Under the pieces are notes generated by a model that had not been told where the DNA came from, searched no databases, and worked only from the letters and a program-made list of their open reading frames with translations. Below, piece by piece: positions 50,146-61,571 of a stretch of 64,000 bases of DNA (position 1 is its first letter; every line of letters starts with the position of its first letter). Source of the DNA: Solanum dulcamara (taxonomy: Eukaryota; Streptophyta; Magnoliopsida; Solanales; Solanaceae); the NCBI RefSeq assembly GCF_947179165.1, contig NC_077242.1, forward strand, positions 806,001-870,000. Direction: 5' to 3'. Made by a program: the position numbers and the translations under genes.

Positions 50146-50989
50146 AGCTACGGTGATATTACTGTCACTCAAGTTATTACTATTTTAGAGTATCCAAACC
50201 TAACAAATATCTAGCACTTCAATTACGTTGTTAATTGACTAATTTAGAAGGGATTTTGCACGATGGCTAGTGTACTTAATGTTATCTATCAATAGAGGAT
50301 TAAGTTAAAATAAGTAGCTTATGAAAAAAGAAATTCTCTAATTGATACCAATAAATAAAGCTACCAATAAAATAAGCAAAAATAATTGTTAAATTAATTT
50401 AATATTTTAATCTAAATTTATAATCCTTTTTCTATCGAAAGGAAAAAAGTTAAAACCTTTGTATTTACGTATGGATATAAATCACCAAAATTAAATAATC
50501 GAAATAAAAAAAAAATATAGTATACGAAAAATTGAGTTATCGAACCAAATCAAATTTTAAAAGATTAGTATTCGATATCTATTTTTAATTATAAATTATC
50601 AATTATTAAGGGTATTCACTTTTATTTATTTTTTGGAACATATAGAAGTGATGTGTACCAAAGAAAGATATTTACTCTGATTGTTGTGATATTTTTCGTA
50701 TTTTGAAATTCAAATAAATTTAATTTTGACCGTAATTATTTCATATATCTACTAAATATTTTAAAATTTTCATAATCAAATTCACGATCAAATTTATACC
50801 ATTCAATTTTTAAAATTCTAACGATAACACGTAAATTGAGACGGGCGAAATATGACGGGGTTAATGCTTAGGTGTAAAATTAAAAGATGAGTTGTTGAAT
50901 GTAGAAGAAGTTCATAGCATTTATTTTACCCCACATTATCAAAGTGGGCCTCCATTACCTTAACTGGCTTTCATCTCCGCATAGTCTTT

Positions 50990-51529
50990 GCGTGTCTACA
51001 GCCCAAATCTTCTCCTTCTCTCTCTCTCTTTCTCCTCTGTTTTTGCTCCAAATCGAAGCAAACACCCCATATCTCTCTCTATTCTGTTACAGAGTTTTCT
51101 ATCATTGACAAAAATAGTCAAAAGCTTGAAATTAACAAGAAAACTGAAGTTGGTGCAAACAAATCTTTGGTTTGTTTAGTAAGGTAACTTGTTAATGGTT
51201 TCTAGTCAATCTTATGGTTGTTTGCTATGGAGTTTGGACTGGGGATGATAATTTTGTATGTTTAGTAATGGGTAATTGGAGATTCATTGACTTGACGTCT
51301 CTGCTTAACTAACTGCTTTGCATGAACTATAAAACAGTTTGTTTTGCTTGCCCATTTTGGATTTACCCATTATTGTTGACTGGGTGTATTAAATTTTTTG
51401 TGGGGTTGCTGAAATTCTGGTTTTTATTGATTTTTATCGTGGTTTGTAGATTTCTTTTGAATTTAAGTGGATGGAGTTTGATCTTTTGTGTTATTGCAGC
51501 AGTTTTGGGAATTGAGGGGGGAAAGGGAG
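50990..51529 (+). promoter_or_regulatory. Fimbrin leader with 5' UTR intron
   Basis: A pyrimidine-rich stretch (CTTCTCCTTCTCTCTCTCTC, about 51008-51032) resembles a plant leader or Y patch. A donor (AAG|GTAACT, 51183) and an acceptor (TTATTGCAG, ending 51499) bracket a likely 5' UTR intron ending 31 bp before the ATG. No clear TATA box is seen. Confidence 0.5.
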
Positions 51530-54500
51530 ATGTCTTTTGTTGGTGTTGTTGTTTCAGATCAATGGCTTCACAGTCAATTCACTCAGGTGGAGCTTCGCAG
51601 TCTCAAATCGAAAGTATGATTTTGACCCCATTTCTCTGTTTGTGGGATTTGATTAATGTATTGTTTTTTGAATGTGGATGTTGATAATCTGTTTTTTTTT
51701 TTTTGGGTCCTTAGTTCATTTCAGTTAAGAGTCAGAACGGTAAAGTTACAATTGGAGACTTACCGCCTTTGATGGTGAAATTAAAGGCTTTCAAGGAGAT
51801 GTTTAATGAGGAAGAGATCCGGAATATCTTGGGTGAATCAGGTTCAGATGTGAATGATGAGATTGATTTCGAAAGCTTCCTTAAAGTGAGTATTTAATCA
51901 AGTTATTTGTATTTCCATTAGTGAGTCCATCTGGTTTGTTTGCTCATTGCTATTGATAGAATGGAAATGAACAATGTAGATTAGTCTAGTAGTTAAACAA
52001 ATTTTTCAGGGGTTCTAGCTGATTAACTAGAAAGTGGAATTTACTTTACTTTCACCTCATTATTCTGAATTTCAGTTTAGTGACATTATGGTCAATTGTT
52101 TGTGATGGACAGACATACTTGAATCTACAAGCTCGAGCTGCCCCAAAAGTAGGCAGTTCTAAAAGTTCATCTTCCTTCCTGAAGGCCTCCACAACTACAC
52201 TGCTTCACACAATCAGTGAATCAGAGAAAGCATCATATGTTGCTCATATAAACAGCTATCTAAGAGATGATCCATTCTTAAAGCAATGTCTTCCAATTGA
52301 TCCAGCGTCAAATGCTTTGTTCGATTTGGCAAAGGATGGAGTTCTATTATGGTATTTAAACTTGACCTGCTTTGTGATGCTCCAAATTATATGTGAATCT
52401 ATGAAGAATGTTTCTGTTGGCTCATTATACTTTTCTTTCTGTGGTTCATTAGTAAGCTGATCAATGTAGCTGTACCTGGTACCATAGACGAGCGGGCTAT
52501 TAACATGAAACGAGTAATCAACCCATGGGAGAGAAATGAGAATCACACCCTTTGCCTCAACTCTGCAAAGGCTATTGGTTGCACTGTTGTCAATATTGGC
52601 ACTCAGGACCTGGTTGAAGGACGAGTGAGTTGAATCTTGCCTTCTTCATTTGCATTACGTCAATGTACCTCTGAGTTGTGTGTTAAAGTTTTTTTAATAT
52701 CTTTGCAGCCTCACCTAGTACTTGGGCTGATTTCTCAAATCATAAAGGTTAGCTCTGATTTATGTTTCTTTGTGTTCTCTGCCTCGCTTTTTTGGAGGGG
52801 TAGAAGGGCACGACAGTTATGGCAGATTATGTTTGGTTAATAGCATAACACTTGAGATTTGGGTTGAGTATACTGACTTTTTTCTCTGGCTCTCTCCTCT
52901 CCTGGTTCTTGCCGATTGTGGCATCTGAAGATCCAACTATTGGCAGATCTCAACCTCCGGAAGACCCCTCAGCTCGTGGAGCTTGTGGAAGACAGCAATG
53001 TAATTTAATCTCTCTTGTCCTAAGTGGCTCTAGTTTTATTTCCAATCCATGTGCATGTCTACGAACTACTCTAGCAAATATCTGATTATTGTTAACTTGT
53101 TCAGGATGTCGAGGAGCTCATGGGGTTAGCACCAGAAAAGCTCTTACTAAAATGGATGAATTTTCATCTCATGAAAGCCGGATACAAGAAAACTGTGGCA
53201 AATTTTTCTTCTGACTTGAAGGTAGGTATATATATATATTTTTTTTTTATTTTTTTTTCTTCCTCCTCTCCTCCCAGTAACAATTAGTTAAAAAGTTTCC
53301 TGTAAAGGAATTCTTGCTGTATTGACCTTGTCAAAATAAAATAGAAGTTCCTATCAAGGAATTCTTGCTTTTACAGAGTAGAGATGGTACTTCAATTATT
53401 TCCACAAGGTTAGATGCATGCTTATTTGTAATATTCGTCCTTTGAATGTTACCTGACTACTTTACCACTTATGCACTCTCAGTTTACCTGAACCATGTAA
53501 GCTGTGGATTTTTCCTTCTCTAAAAATTAGAAATAACTTAAAAGGCTTTGTACTCCTTTCATCTAATTTGTTTGACCTCCCTCTAATTCTTTAAATGACA
53601 GTTTTCTGCATATGAAAAAAATTCAATGTAATACCATGTGCCATTGATGAAACAACCTACTCCATCTCCTAATTCACTTCTAATATTAGTTCAAACATAT
53701 CTGTGAAGCTGTAATATGGCTTCCATTTAAACGATCTCTCTCAATTTGCATGCTAGTTAAATGGGATTATCTAATTTGGAAAGAAAGAAATATGGAATAC
53801 ATAACTTCAACTTATCAGAAGAAATTAGGGTACTTATTTTCAACATTATCATTTGAGGCATGAAATTGCTTCTGTATCTTTAATTTAGGAGAGGATGGGG
53901 ACCAACAAGTCCTTTGATGTCCGGTAGTTGGCATGTTATGGCATTCAAGACCTCAATTTTCTTGGTTTTAAATCATGAAAAGCCTGTGTTCTGACAGGTT
54001 TTATGAAGTTCATTAGAAAGTTAATCATAGAAATGAAGATGCAAAACACATTCCAATCCTGGTCAGGGTATAATATGATAAATAGTGTGGTGTAATATCT
54101 AAGCTACACCTTGACTAATGTTGACCCATTTCAATTTTAAAGCACATTGGCCTCTTGGTAGTTACATATTTATGCTCTTTCCTGTAGGATGGGGAGGCCT
54201 ATGCTTACCTGCTTAATGTACTTGCTCCAGAGCATTGCAGCCCAGCAACCTTGGATGTCAAGGATCCCACTGAGAGAGCTAACTTAGTTCTTGAGCATGC
54301 AGAGAAAATGGATTGCAAAAGATACCTAGATCCTAAGGACATAGTTGAAGGCTCATCTAATTTAAATCTCGCTTTTGTTGCACAAATATTCCATCAGAGG
54401 TAGGAAGCTAACATGGCTTCTCTTTTTTAATCGTTTGTGGCTCCTTTTGCGGTTGTCCGCTGTATGATAATTAGGACATAGTTGAAGGTTCAGCCAATTT

Positions 54501-57500
54501 ATATCTTGCTTTTGTTGCACAGATATTCCAGCAGTGATAGGACCCTAATGAAGCTACTCTTTTTTTTTTTAATCTTTTGTAGCTCCTTTTGTTGTTGTGC
54601 TCAGTATGATACTTGGCAGCATAATCATAGAATACAAGAGGAGTAGTCAGTCCTAGTCACATTATTTTCAGGGAACATTTTAACTGCTGTATAAACCAAT
54701 CATGTATTTGTTGTGCATGCATGGCTACATTTTCCTCTCTTTCATTGCTTGAGATATCTTATTTGCAAATATTACTGATTGATGTTCCACTTAGACTCTA
54801 AAAGCAATGTACCTACAAAAGTTGCCATCTGCCCTTAACCATTGAATGAAGTTCTGGAGCCTTCTGTTGCCATTCTAAGTTTGAATGAGGCTGATCTCTG
54901 CGTTTTCAGTTTTCTTGATATATTATTTGGTTTTGGTTTTGGTTTTGAGTCGCTAAAGGAGAGGGTGATGCTAATTTTTCAATTGAAGCTTATAGCCATT
55001 TTTGAGAAATAGGTTTCTTTTTCAGGAGTGGATTGTCTACAGACAGCAAGAAGGTATCCTTTGCAGAGATGATGACAGATGATGAGCTAATTTCCAGAGA
55101 GGAGAGATGCTTCCGATTATGGATTAATAGTCTTGGGATTACCTCTTATGTCAATAATTTGTTTGAAGATGTAAGAAATGGGTAAGTGATAGGTCTTGTA
55201 ACGTGGCTCACTCCAGATATTAAAGAGGACATCTGCTAGTAAAAGCTGTAACTGGAATTTGTAGGTAGAATTCATCTTTGCTCTGGCTGCTAGTATCTTC
55301 GACGCCTCATCTTCACCATTCATTTTTGCAGATGGGTACTTCTGGAGGTGTCGGACAAGGTTTCTCCGGGATCTGTTAATTGGAAGCACGCAACAAAACC
55401 TCCAATAAAAATGCCGTTTAAGAAAATTGAAAACTGCAACCAAGTTGTCAGGATTGGGAAGCAGTTGAAGCTTTCCCTTGTAAATGTGGGAGGAAACGAT
55501 TTTGTCCAAGGGAGTAAGAAGCTTATACTTGGTAATGTCTCAGAATCTATATTGTTTGTTTCACATGTGAAAAGTGAGGCTTATTTTTCTTCTTGCCTCT
55601 GTGTGAACCTAATTGTTTTCAAGCTTTATGAGCTTCCAGGATTCTATGATTAATCCATTTGGGCTATTACTTTATTCAAGCTTATTGATGGTATTATAAA
55701 TGATTCCATCAAGGAACTTTTGGGTTGTTGTCCTATTGTAATGTAATTATTCTCTGTATGATGTGTATCATGATTCATCTTCAATAAGCTAGCAAGCTAA
55801 GATTTACTATTTGTGGCAAATAGTTATTGGTCGTACATTGTAAGATGTGTTCAGTTATTATGGTGCTAAAAGTATAGAAATCTTCTAGGATGTGTTCAGT
55901 TATTATGGTGCTAAAAGTGAAGAAATCTTCTAGGACCCTGTAAATGAGTAGTCTGGACAATTGCATTTTTATTTTTAACGGTTGCAGAATTTTAGTTGTA
56001 TTGTTCTTAAAGCTTGTAAATGTGGTTGCACATAATGAGTTATCAAAATTCATGGTTTAGCAGTCTTACCTATAACTTGAGCCCCTCTGAACTGCTGATC
56101 TGTTATTATGTGTCCTCAGCGGTGAGAATCTCGTGTGCGTTTTTCATGTGATTATGTTGTTCATACAACTAGATATCTTAGTTTTGCTTCTTCAAATTAT
56201 ATGCTATTACAACATATGTATGTAAGCCTTGTAATTAGTGCTTCTTAGCACACCACTTATGTATTTATATACATTCTTTTCCAGCTTTCCTGTGGCAGTT
56301 GATGAGGTTTAATATGCTTCAGCTTTTGAAGAACTTGAGATCGCGTTTCAGAGGGAAGGAGATTACTGATGCTGATATTCTCATTTGGGCAAACAAAAAA
56401 GTGAAAAACACTGGAAGAACATCAAAAATGGAGAGTTTTAAGGTGAAGTATCATCAGTTCCTGTTCAATTGGCATAGTTTCAACTTTGACTACCTGATTT
56501 TAACTTACAATTTAGTGGCTTTTGTTTAGGACAAGAGCCTTTCAAGTGGATTATTCTTTCTCGAGCTTCTCAGTGCTGTGGAGCCAAGGGTTGTTAATTG
56601 GAATCTTGTCACCAAGGGTGAAAGTGGTATGGAGTGGATTCTTGCAAAATTGATTTTTCCATCTTTTATTCTCTTCTTGGGGCATGGAGGAAGGTCATTT
56701 CCCAGTTACTCTCCGTATACTTATCTGCCGCAGGCTCTCTTTCACTTTCACAATCAAGAATGTCTGCTTGCACTTGCAATATTGAATTCAACTTTCTAGC
56801 ATGAACGTCTAGCTTTAAACTCTTCCTTACTGTTAAGGATCGAGGAATTCAAATTTCTAGAGAGTGCAACTTACTTTCTTGGCTTTTAATGCTTGCAGTC
56901 TTCTATCTAACATCATCCAAAAGAATACCAAGTTTCTCAAAAGGGTCATAGTATGACAGGGTTTTATACATTCTGATTTTTCATTCTACTTATTGTCATC
57001 TACTGCGTTGCAGTGCTCCAAACTGAGCTTTCTTTTGTTCCGTGACAGATGAGGAAAAGAAGTTGAATGCTACTTATATCATCAGTGTCGCACGGAAACT
57101 TGGGTGTTCTATCTTTCTGTTGCCTGAAGATATCATGGAGGTGATTATGCTTTCATGTTAAATCGCTGCTTGTAGTTCCTGTCCATGGAATCCATTGAAG
57201 TAGGCAAACTTCTTTCGCTACCACTAAAGCACTAAAGAACCATATCCTGGAGTACCTTGCTAATCCCACCCCACCTCCAACCAATCAACTCCCTCACATT
57301 GAGGTAGTGAGGTTGTTGTACGAGTCTTAACAAGAACCAGATAAATACAATACAAACTTTACAAGGTAAAATAAATTAAAATCCTTCTAGGACTTCTAAG
57401 ACTTGTTTAAAACTGAGACTATTTGACAAGTGAGACTAGCTCTAGTGGTTGAGCATCTCCACCATCAACCGGTAGGTTGAAGGTTCAAGTCCCACTGGAG

Positions 57501-58424
57501 GTAGGGTAAATGGGAACACTATTGATCCTTCTGATGGGGTGGGTGGGGTAAAATAACAAACAAAAAAACAGACTATTCTTTGTCCACTTACAATACAGAG
57601 AAAAGTATGTCCGCTTCTACTTCTTCCTATATTCTTTTCTGTGTAAAGATGTAGTCCTGAGACCTGATTGTGACACTATACTTCTTGGGGTCATGTATGG
57701 ACAGGTTAACCAAAAGATGATCCTCACTCTCACTGCCAGCATCATGTACTGGAGCCTTCAGCAAACAGCAGACGATGCAGAGTCTCCTGCGAGTACTGTT
57801 GCATCTGATGCATCACCAGCAAGATCTTTGAATGGCTCTATGTCCCCCTATACTGCTGCTTCGCCTGATGCATCCCCTGCACCTTCAATTAGTGGAGCAT
57901 CATCGGCTACTCCTGATGCATCTCCAGCACCATCTGTAAACGGAGATGATGAAACCCAACTTATTGCTGAAGTGTCAAAGTTGGAGTTGGCTACTGACGA
58001 TGCACCATCTGATACTACTGAAGGGTCAAAGTTGGAGTTGGCTACTGGTGATGCACCATCTGATACTACTGAAGTGTCAAAATTGGAGTTGGCAGCTGAC
58101 GATGCACCATCTGATACTACTGAAGGGTCAAAGTTGGAGATTGCTGCTGGCGATGCACCATCTGATAATACTGAAGTGTCAAAATTGGAGTTGGCAGCTG
58201 ACGATGCACCATCTGATACTACTGAAGGGTCAAAGTTGGAGATTGCTGCTGGCGATGCACCATCTGATACTACTGAAGTGTCAAAGTTGGAATTGGCTGC
58301 TGACGATGCACCATCTGATGCGTTAGCATCTCCAATGCAATCTGAAAATGCAGAGATACCATCAGATGCACCCTCATCCTCTCTACTTGAGGATACACAA
58401 CGACAGTACAGCCTCTTCTCATGA
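51530..58424 (+). CDS. Fimbrin (plastin-type actin-bundling protein), 14 coding exons, 841 aa
   Basis: Exons: 51530-51613, 51715-51885, 52113-52351, 52453-52624, 52709-52747, 52931-52999, 53105-53221, 54188-54399, 55026-55181, 55332-55531, 56285-56442, 56530-56626, 57049-57140, 57705-58424; all GT-AG with matching phases. The start [19 protein letters not shown] is typical of plant fimbrins. A degenerate EF-hand-like region follows, then four calponin-homology domains in two actin-binding modules ([66 protein letters not shown]). The core ends near residue 615 ([11 protein letters not shown]). An acidic tail of about 225 residues follows, with a 7 x 17-residue array. The protein crosslinks actin filaments in the cytosol. 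Plant fimbrins are often about 690 residues, so this tail is long. The last codons may be frameshifted (see findings). Confidence 0.94.
54336..54607 (+). repeat. Tandem duplication of fimbrin exon 8 end plus intron start, 2 x 137 bp
   Basis: Unit 1 (54336-54472) holds the last 64 bp of exon 8 and the donor; unit 2 (54473-54607) repeats it as AGGACATAGTTGAAGGTTCA...GCTTTTGTTGCACAGATATT. In unit 2 the donor GAGGTAGG has become CAGTGATAGG, which gives stop codons in frame, so it is read as intron. Confidence 0.9.
55844..55933 (+). repeat. Tandem duplication in fimbrin intron 10, 2 x 45 bp
   Basis: GATGTGTTCAGTTATTATGG with the following GAAATCTTCTAG occurs twice with a 45-bp period and only two differences, so it is recent. 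Confidence 0.9.
56656..56799 (+). repeat. Kinase-leader segment in fimbrin intron 12 (copy B)
   Basis: 144 bp matching 37680-37823 with 2 mismatches (G for T in CTCCGTATAC, C for T in TTTCTAG). It lies 30 bp after fimbrin exon 12. Flanking sequence on both sides is unrelated to the kinase locus. Confidence 0.9.
57430..57572 (+). mobile_element. tRNA-derived SINE in fimbrin intron 13
   Basis: A-box-like TAGCTCTAGTGGTTGAGC and B-box GGTTCAAGTCC lie about 40 bp apart. A T/A-rich end (ATAACAAACAAAAAAAC) follows. No cloverleaf closes, so it is a SINE head, not a tRNA gene. It resembles the minus-strand fragment at 34350-34463 (shared ACCGGTAGGT). Confidence 0.7.
57969..58319 (+). repeat. Coding 51-bp tandem repeat in the fimbrin tail (7 copies)
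   Basis: Seven 17-residue units of the form [17 protein letters not shown]. Odd and even units alternate (EVSKLEL.. / EGSKLE(L/I)A(T/A)GDAPSD), so the recent unit of expansion is 102 bp. All copies keep frame and acidity. Confidence 0.95.
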
Positions 58425-59194
58425 AGTTGAAAATGAAGGTACAAAACCAGATAATGAACAATAGTTAAACGTTTTTGTCTTTAGAGCTACGAGGGTCAAA
58501 TAATAAGCAAGGGGTAGAAAGCAAGAAGAACGAACATAAACGATGAGAACATACATGTGTTTTTAGATGAATTATACTTAAGTGCGAAATGCGTTTAGAT
58601 ACAAATATAGATAAAAGTACACAATGTTATCACCTCAGCACGATAGTACCTCTGGTAGAATATCAACTGTACTATTTCCAATTTTGTTTCCTGTTACTTT
58701 TATGTAGTTTTTTTTTCTTCATCTGAATGTAAGTAGAAATTGATTCATTAGATGTATGATTTATATTTTGAAAATATTCTCAGTGATTTACTCTGTTTTT
58801 TTGTTCTTTTTTCTTTTTGAGGTAGCAGCACTATATAATAATGGAAGGGAAGAACAATAAAAATGTTATGTATTTATTCATTTGATTCAGTGTAAACGTA
58901 CTATTAATAATTAGTTTTTAAATGTTGAAGTAGACGTTTTCAATCCTCTCTCTTGTCAAATTTATTAAGCAATTCATACTACATAGTTCCCAACACGACT
59001 TATGTGATTAGCATAGTTAAACAAACAAGACTTCAAAATCACAATATTTGTATGAATAAACAAACTTTACACAATTAACTTACGCAAAATACATCTTTGT
59101 CCCCTTCATTTCTTTCTATATAATATATTACTATTATTTTTCTCAATCGTATTTAATTAATTCTCTCTTGTATTATAATAATTTTTTTAAAAAA
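58425..59194. other. Fimbrin 3' end and wax-synthase promoter
   Basis: Fimbrin 3' UTR and intergenic DNA without a gene. A TATATAATATATTA at 59118-59131 is a likely TATA region for the first acyltransferase gene, 65-75 bp before its ATG. Confidence 0.5.
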
Positions 59195-60241
59195 ATGTCA
59201 TCAACTTATATTCCTTTGTCTGTAATTCCCTCTCTTTGTTACTGCTATTTCTTCTCTGCCAAAATCCCAAAAGGAATTCCAAGGCTAATTTCACTTCTCC
59301 CCATATTTTACCTCTTCACAATTTTCCCACTTTACTTTTCTTCTGCATTTTTCATAATAATCACCACTTTCTCCATTACTTGGCTTGCCATCTTCAAGCT
59401 CATTCTCTTCGCTTTCGATCAAGGCCCATTAATTATCAATCCGAAATACTTATCTCTCCCCGTCTTCATCACCATAGCCGCTCTCCCTCTCAGAACCAGC
59501 TTTACCCCAAACCAAAACAGAAAAAATCTAATGAATTTAGCTGTAGAATGTGTCATATTTGCTGTAATCATGGAGATTATTCTTCATCACAAAAGTAAAA
59601 TTCATCCAAAATTAGTGTTGATTAACTACTGTGTGATGATTTTCCTTATGATTGATATTCTCGTTGCTTTGTTTACCTTTATCGTTAAGCATTTACTGTG
59701 TTTAGACATAGAGATAGAGTTACCGTCCAATGAACCCTATTTCTCAACTTCGCTACAAGATTTTTGGGGAAGAAGATGGAACCTCACCGTAACAAATACG
59801 CTGCGTATCACTGTATACAATCCGGTAAGGTTAGTGTTGTTGCATGTGATTGGTAGAAACTGGGCCCAACATGGTGCCTCGCTGGCGACTTTTGTCGTTT
59901 CTGGATTAATGCATGAGCTGATATTTTACTACGTTGTTGATAATGGTGTGAGGCCTTCGTGGGAAATGACGGGCTTTTTTGTATTACACGGGCTTTGTGT
60001 AATGGTGGAGATTGAAGCAAAGAAGGCTTTGAAAGACACGTGGCGGTTTCCCGGGCTTGCTTCGGGCTCGTTAGCAGTTGGATTTGTGGTGGTTAGTGCT
60101 TTTGGGCTTTTTTTTCCACCAATAATTAGGAATGGTGTAGATGAAAGGATACTTGATGAAGTTAGGTTTTGCTTTGACTTCCTCAAAGATAAAATGCTTC
60201 AATTTGTAATGTTGGATAACATTTGCAACTTTGGCTACTAG
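59195..60241 (+). CDS. Wax-synthase-like MBOAT acyltransferase, 348 aa (copy 1)
   Basis: Intronless. The ATG at 59195 gives MSSTYIPLSVIPSLCYCYFF, aligned with the start of copy 2; the frame upstream to 59168 opens with TTG. It has seven to nine hydrophobic spans. Family motifs are IPKGIPRL near the N-terminus, NEPYFSTSLQDFWGRRWNLT before the catalytic part and SGLMHELIFYY with the likely catalytic His at residue 240; RPSWEMTGFFVLHGLC follows. Plant members (long-chain-alcohol O-fatty-acyltransferases) sit in the ER and join fatty alcohols, sterols or related acceptors with acyl-CoA. The acceptor cannot be read from sequence. Compared with copy 2 the C-terminus after KDKMLQFV is different (MLDNICNFGY). 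Confidence 0.92.
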   Translation: MSSTYIPLSVIPSLCYCYFFSAKIPKGIPRLISLLPIFYLFTIFPLYFSSAFFIIITTFSITWLAIFKLILFAFDQGPLIINPKYLSLPVFITIAALPLRTSFTPNQNRKNLMNLAVECVIFAVIMEIILHHKSKIHPKLVLINYCVMIFLMIDILVALFTFIVKHLLCLDIEIELPSNEPYFSTSLQDFWGRRWNLTVTNTLRITVYNPVRLVLLHVIGRNWAQHGASLATFVVSGLMHELIFYYVVDNGVRPSWEMTGFFVLHGLCVMVEIEAKKALKDTWRFPGLASGSLAVGFVVVSAFGLFFPPIIRNGVDERILDEVRFCFDFLKDKMLQFVMLDNICNFGY

Positions 60242-60689
60242 TAGAAAAGTTAATTGTACTTTTCACTTCTTGTATTATATAATCTATTGGTAAATTTTAG
60301 ACCTGGTCTTTTCATACACTAATGTTCAACTTTTATCTTACGTCCAAAAAGAAGAAAAAACTTCACCTAATAGAGTTATGTCACTTATGTGCTTCTAGTC
60401 CTTCGTACTCACAAGTCAATTATAAGGCAAATGGTATGTTAAAGTCTACAGAGACTGTTTTTTTAAGGTTAGCATGACTTTGGGGTAGAAAGTCTTTTCG
60501 TGTTTCAGCATAAATGTTGTAGCATTTATTGATTTTAGTATCTTAGGTCTTGTCAAGTACCATCAAAACTTAAAAATATGCTTTATAAATTTTATAGAAC
60601 GACGATTGAATCGATTGTATGGATCAAGATGTTGATCAATCAATGAACTCTTTATGTTTAGAAGATGCAAGTTGTGAAAATGAAGATAC

Positions 60690-61403
60690 TAAAATGAATA
60701 TAATGTGTAAGTATACTATGAGAAATACAATTAGGAATAAAAATATCTGAGACAAAGAAGGAGTGAACTCTGTGGTGGACATTATGAGGGAAGGGAGACT
60801 AAAATAGTTTGAACATGTGAAAAGAAATGTGCAGATACCCCGTGAAGAGGGGTGAGAGATTGGATATAACGGGTACGAGGAGAAGTAGAGGTAGATCAAA
60901 AAAATACCGTGAAAAAATTATTAGACAAGACATAGTGCAACGCCAACTTATCGAGGACATGACTTTAAATAGGAAGAAGATATATGATGGTCACGAGTTA
61001 GGGTATAAAGTTAGTAGCTAGTTGAGTGTTGTCTTGCTTTTTAATGGGATTAGGCTTGGTGGTAGTTTGAAAACATCATGTCTGTCATAGCATTAACTTT
61101 ATTACATGTAGTTTCTTCTCTTTATATTTGTTACTATATGTTGTTTATTGTTTTTTGATTATTGCATTATTTTGTTGTTGTTAGTGTTCCTTTTCTAAAT
61201 GTTCTAATATTGATTTTCTTATTAATTGTCATGTTTTCTTTCCGGTCATTTTTCTTTTTCATTATTAATTTGTTTAGTTGCATGTGAGCCGATGATTCTT
61301 CAAAAACAACCTCTCTATTTTTACAAAATAAAAATAAAATCTGCATATATTTTATTCGTTCCGACAAGGAATTTTTTATGAATATGTTGTTGTTATTATT
61401 GTG
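60690..61403 (+). mobile_element. 5'-truncated LINE with reverse-transcriptase ORF end
   Basis: 60827-61021 still encodes a decayed LINE C-terminus (TRRSRGRSKKYREKIIRQDI...LIEDMTLNRKKIYD), the sequence type I know from plant RTE-like LINEs (GRGRPKKYW...DMTLDR). The 3' UTR follows, and from 61270 the tail GAGCCGATGATTCTTCAAAA, ACAACCTCTC and a TTGTTGTTATTATTG end. It lies between the two acyltransferase genes and is not part of either. Confidence 0.8.
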
Positions 61404-61571
61404 TATGTGAAGTTTATTACTTGCTTTTGTGTGGTGCTAAATGTTAACCCTTTTGTGGTCTTTATTTAATTCACTTCTGAGTACTATAGCTTGGTAGGTA
61501 AAACTAGATCAATTTGAATTCATCTTATCAAAAGAGAGAGAAAAATCCAAGAACAACCAAAGGCCAAGAAA

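Larger units (their letters stand above)
45438..50990. other. 5.5-kb repeat-rich intergenic region
   Basis: No gene is supported. It contains the MITE-like element at 45659-45911, the G-rich block at 47450-47530 and the diverged direct repeats at 49193-50145. Other DNA is AT-rich and featureless, apart from two TGGGCC motifs near 46955-46980 with no gene beside them. Confidence 0.5.

Noticed and set aside
57430..57500. Possible tRNA gene
   Set aside because: A and B boxes are present but acceptor, D and anticodon stems do not close; read as a SINE.
57848..58444. 198-codon minus-strand ORF opposite the fimbrin tail
   Set aside because: It is the reverse reading of the 51-bp coding repeat, which keeps frames open by its multiple-of-three period.
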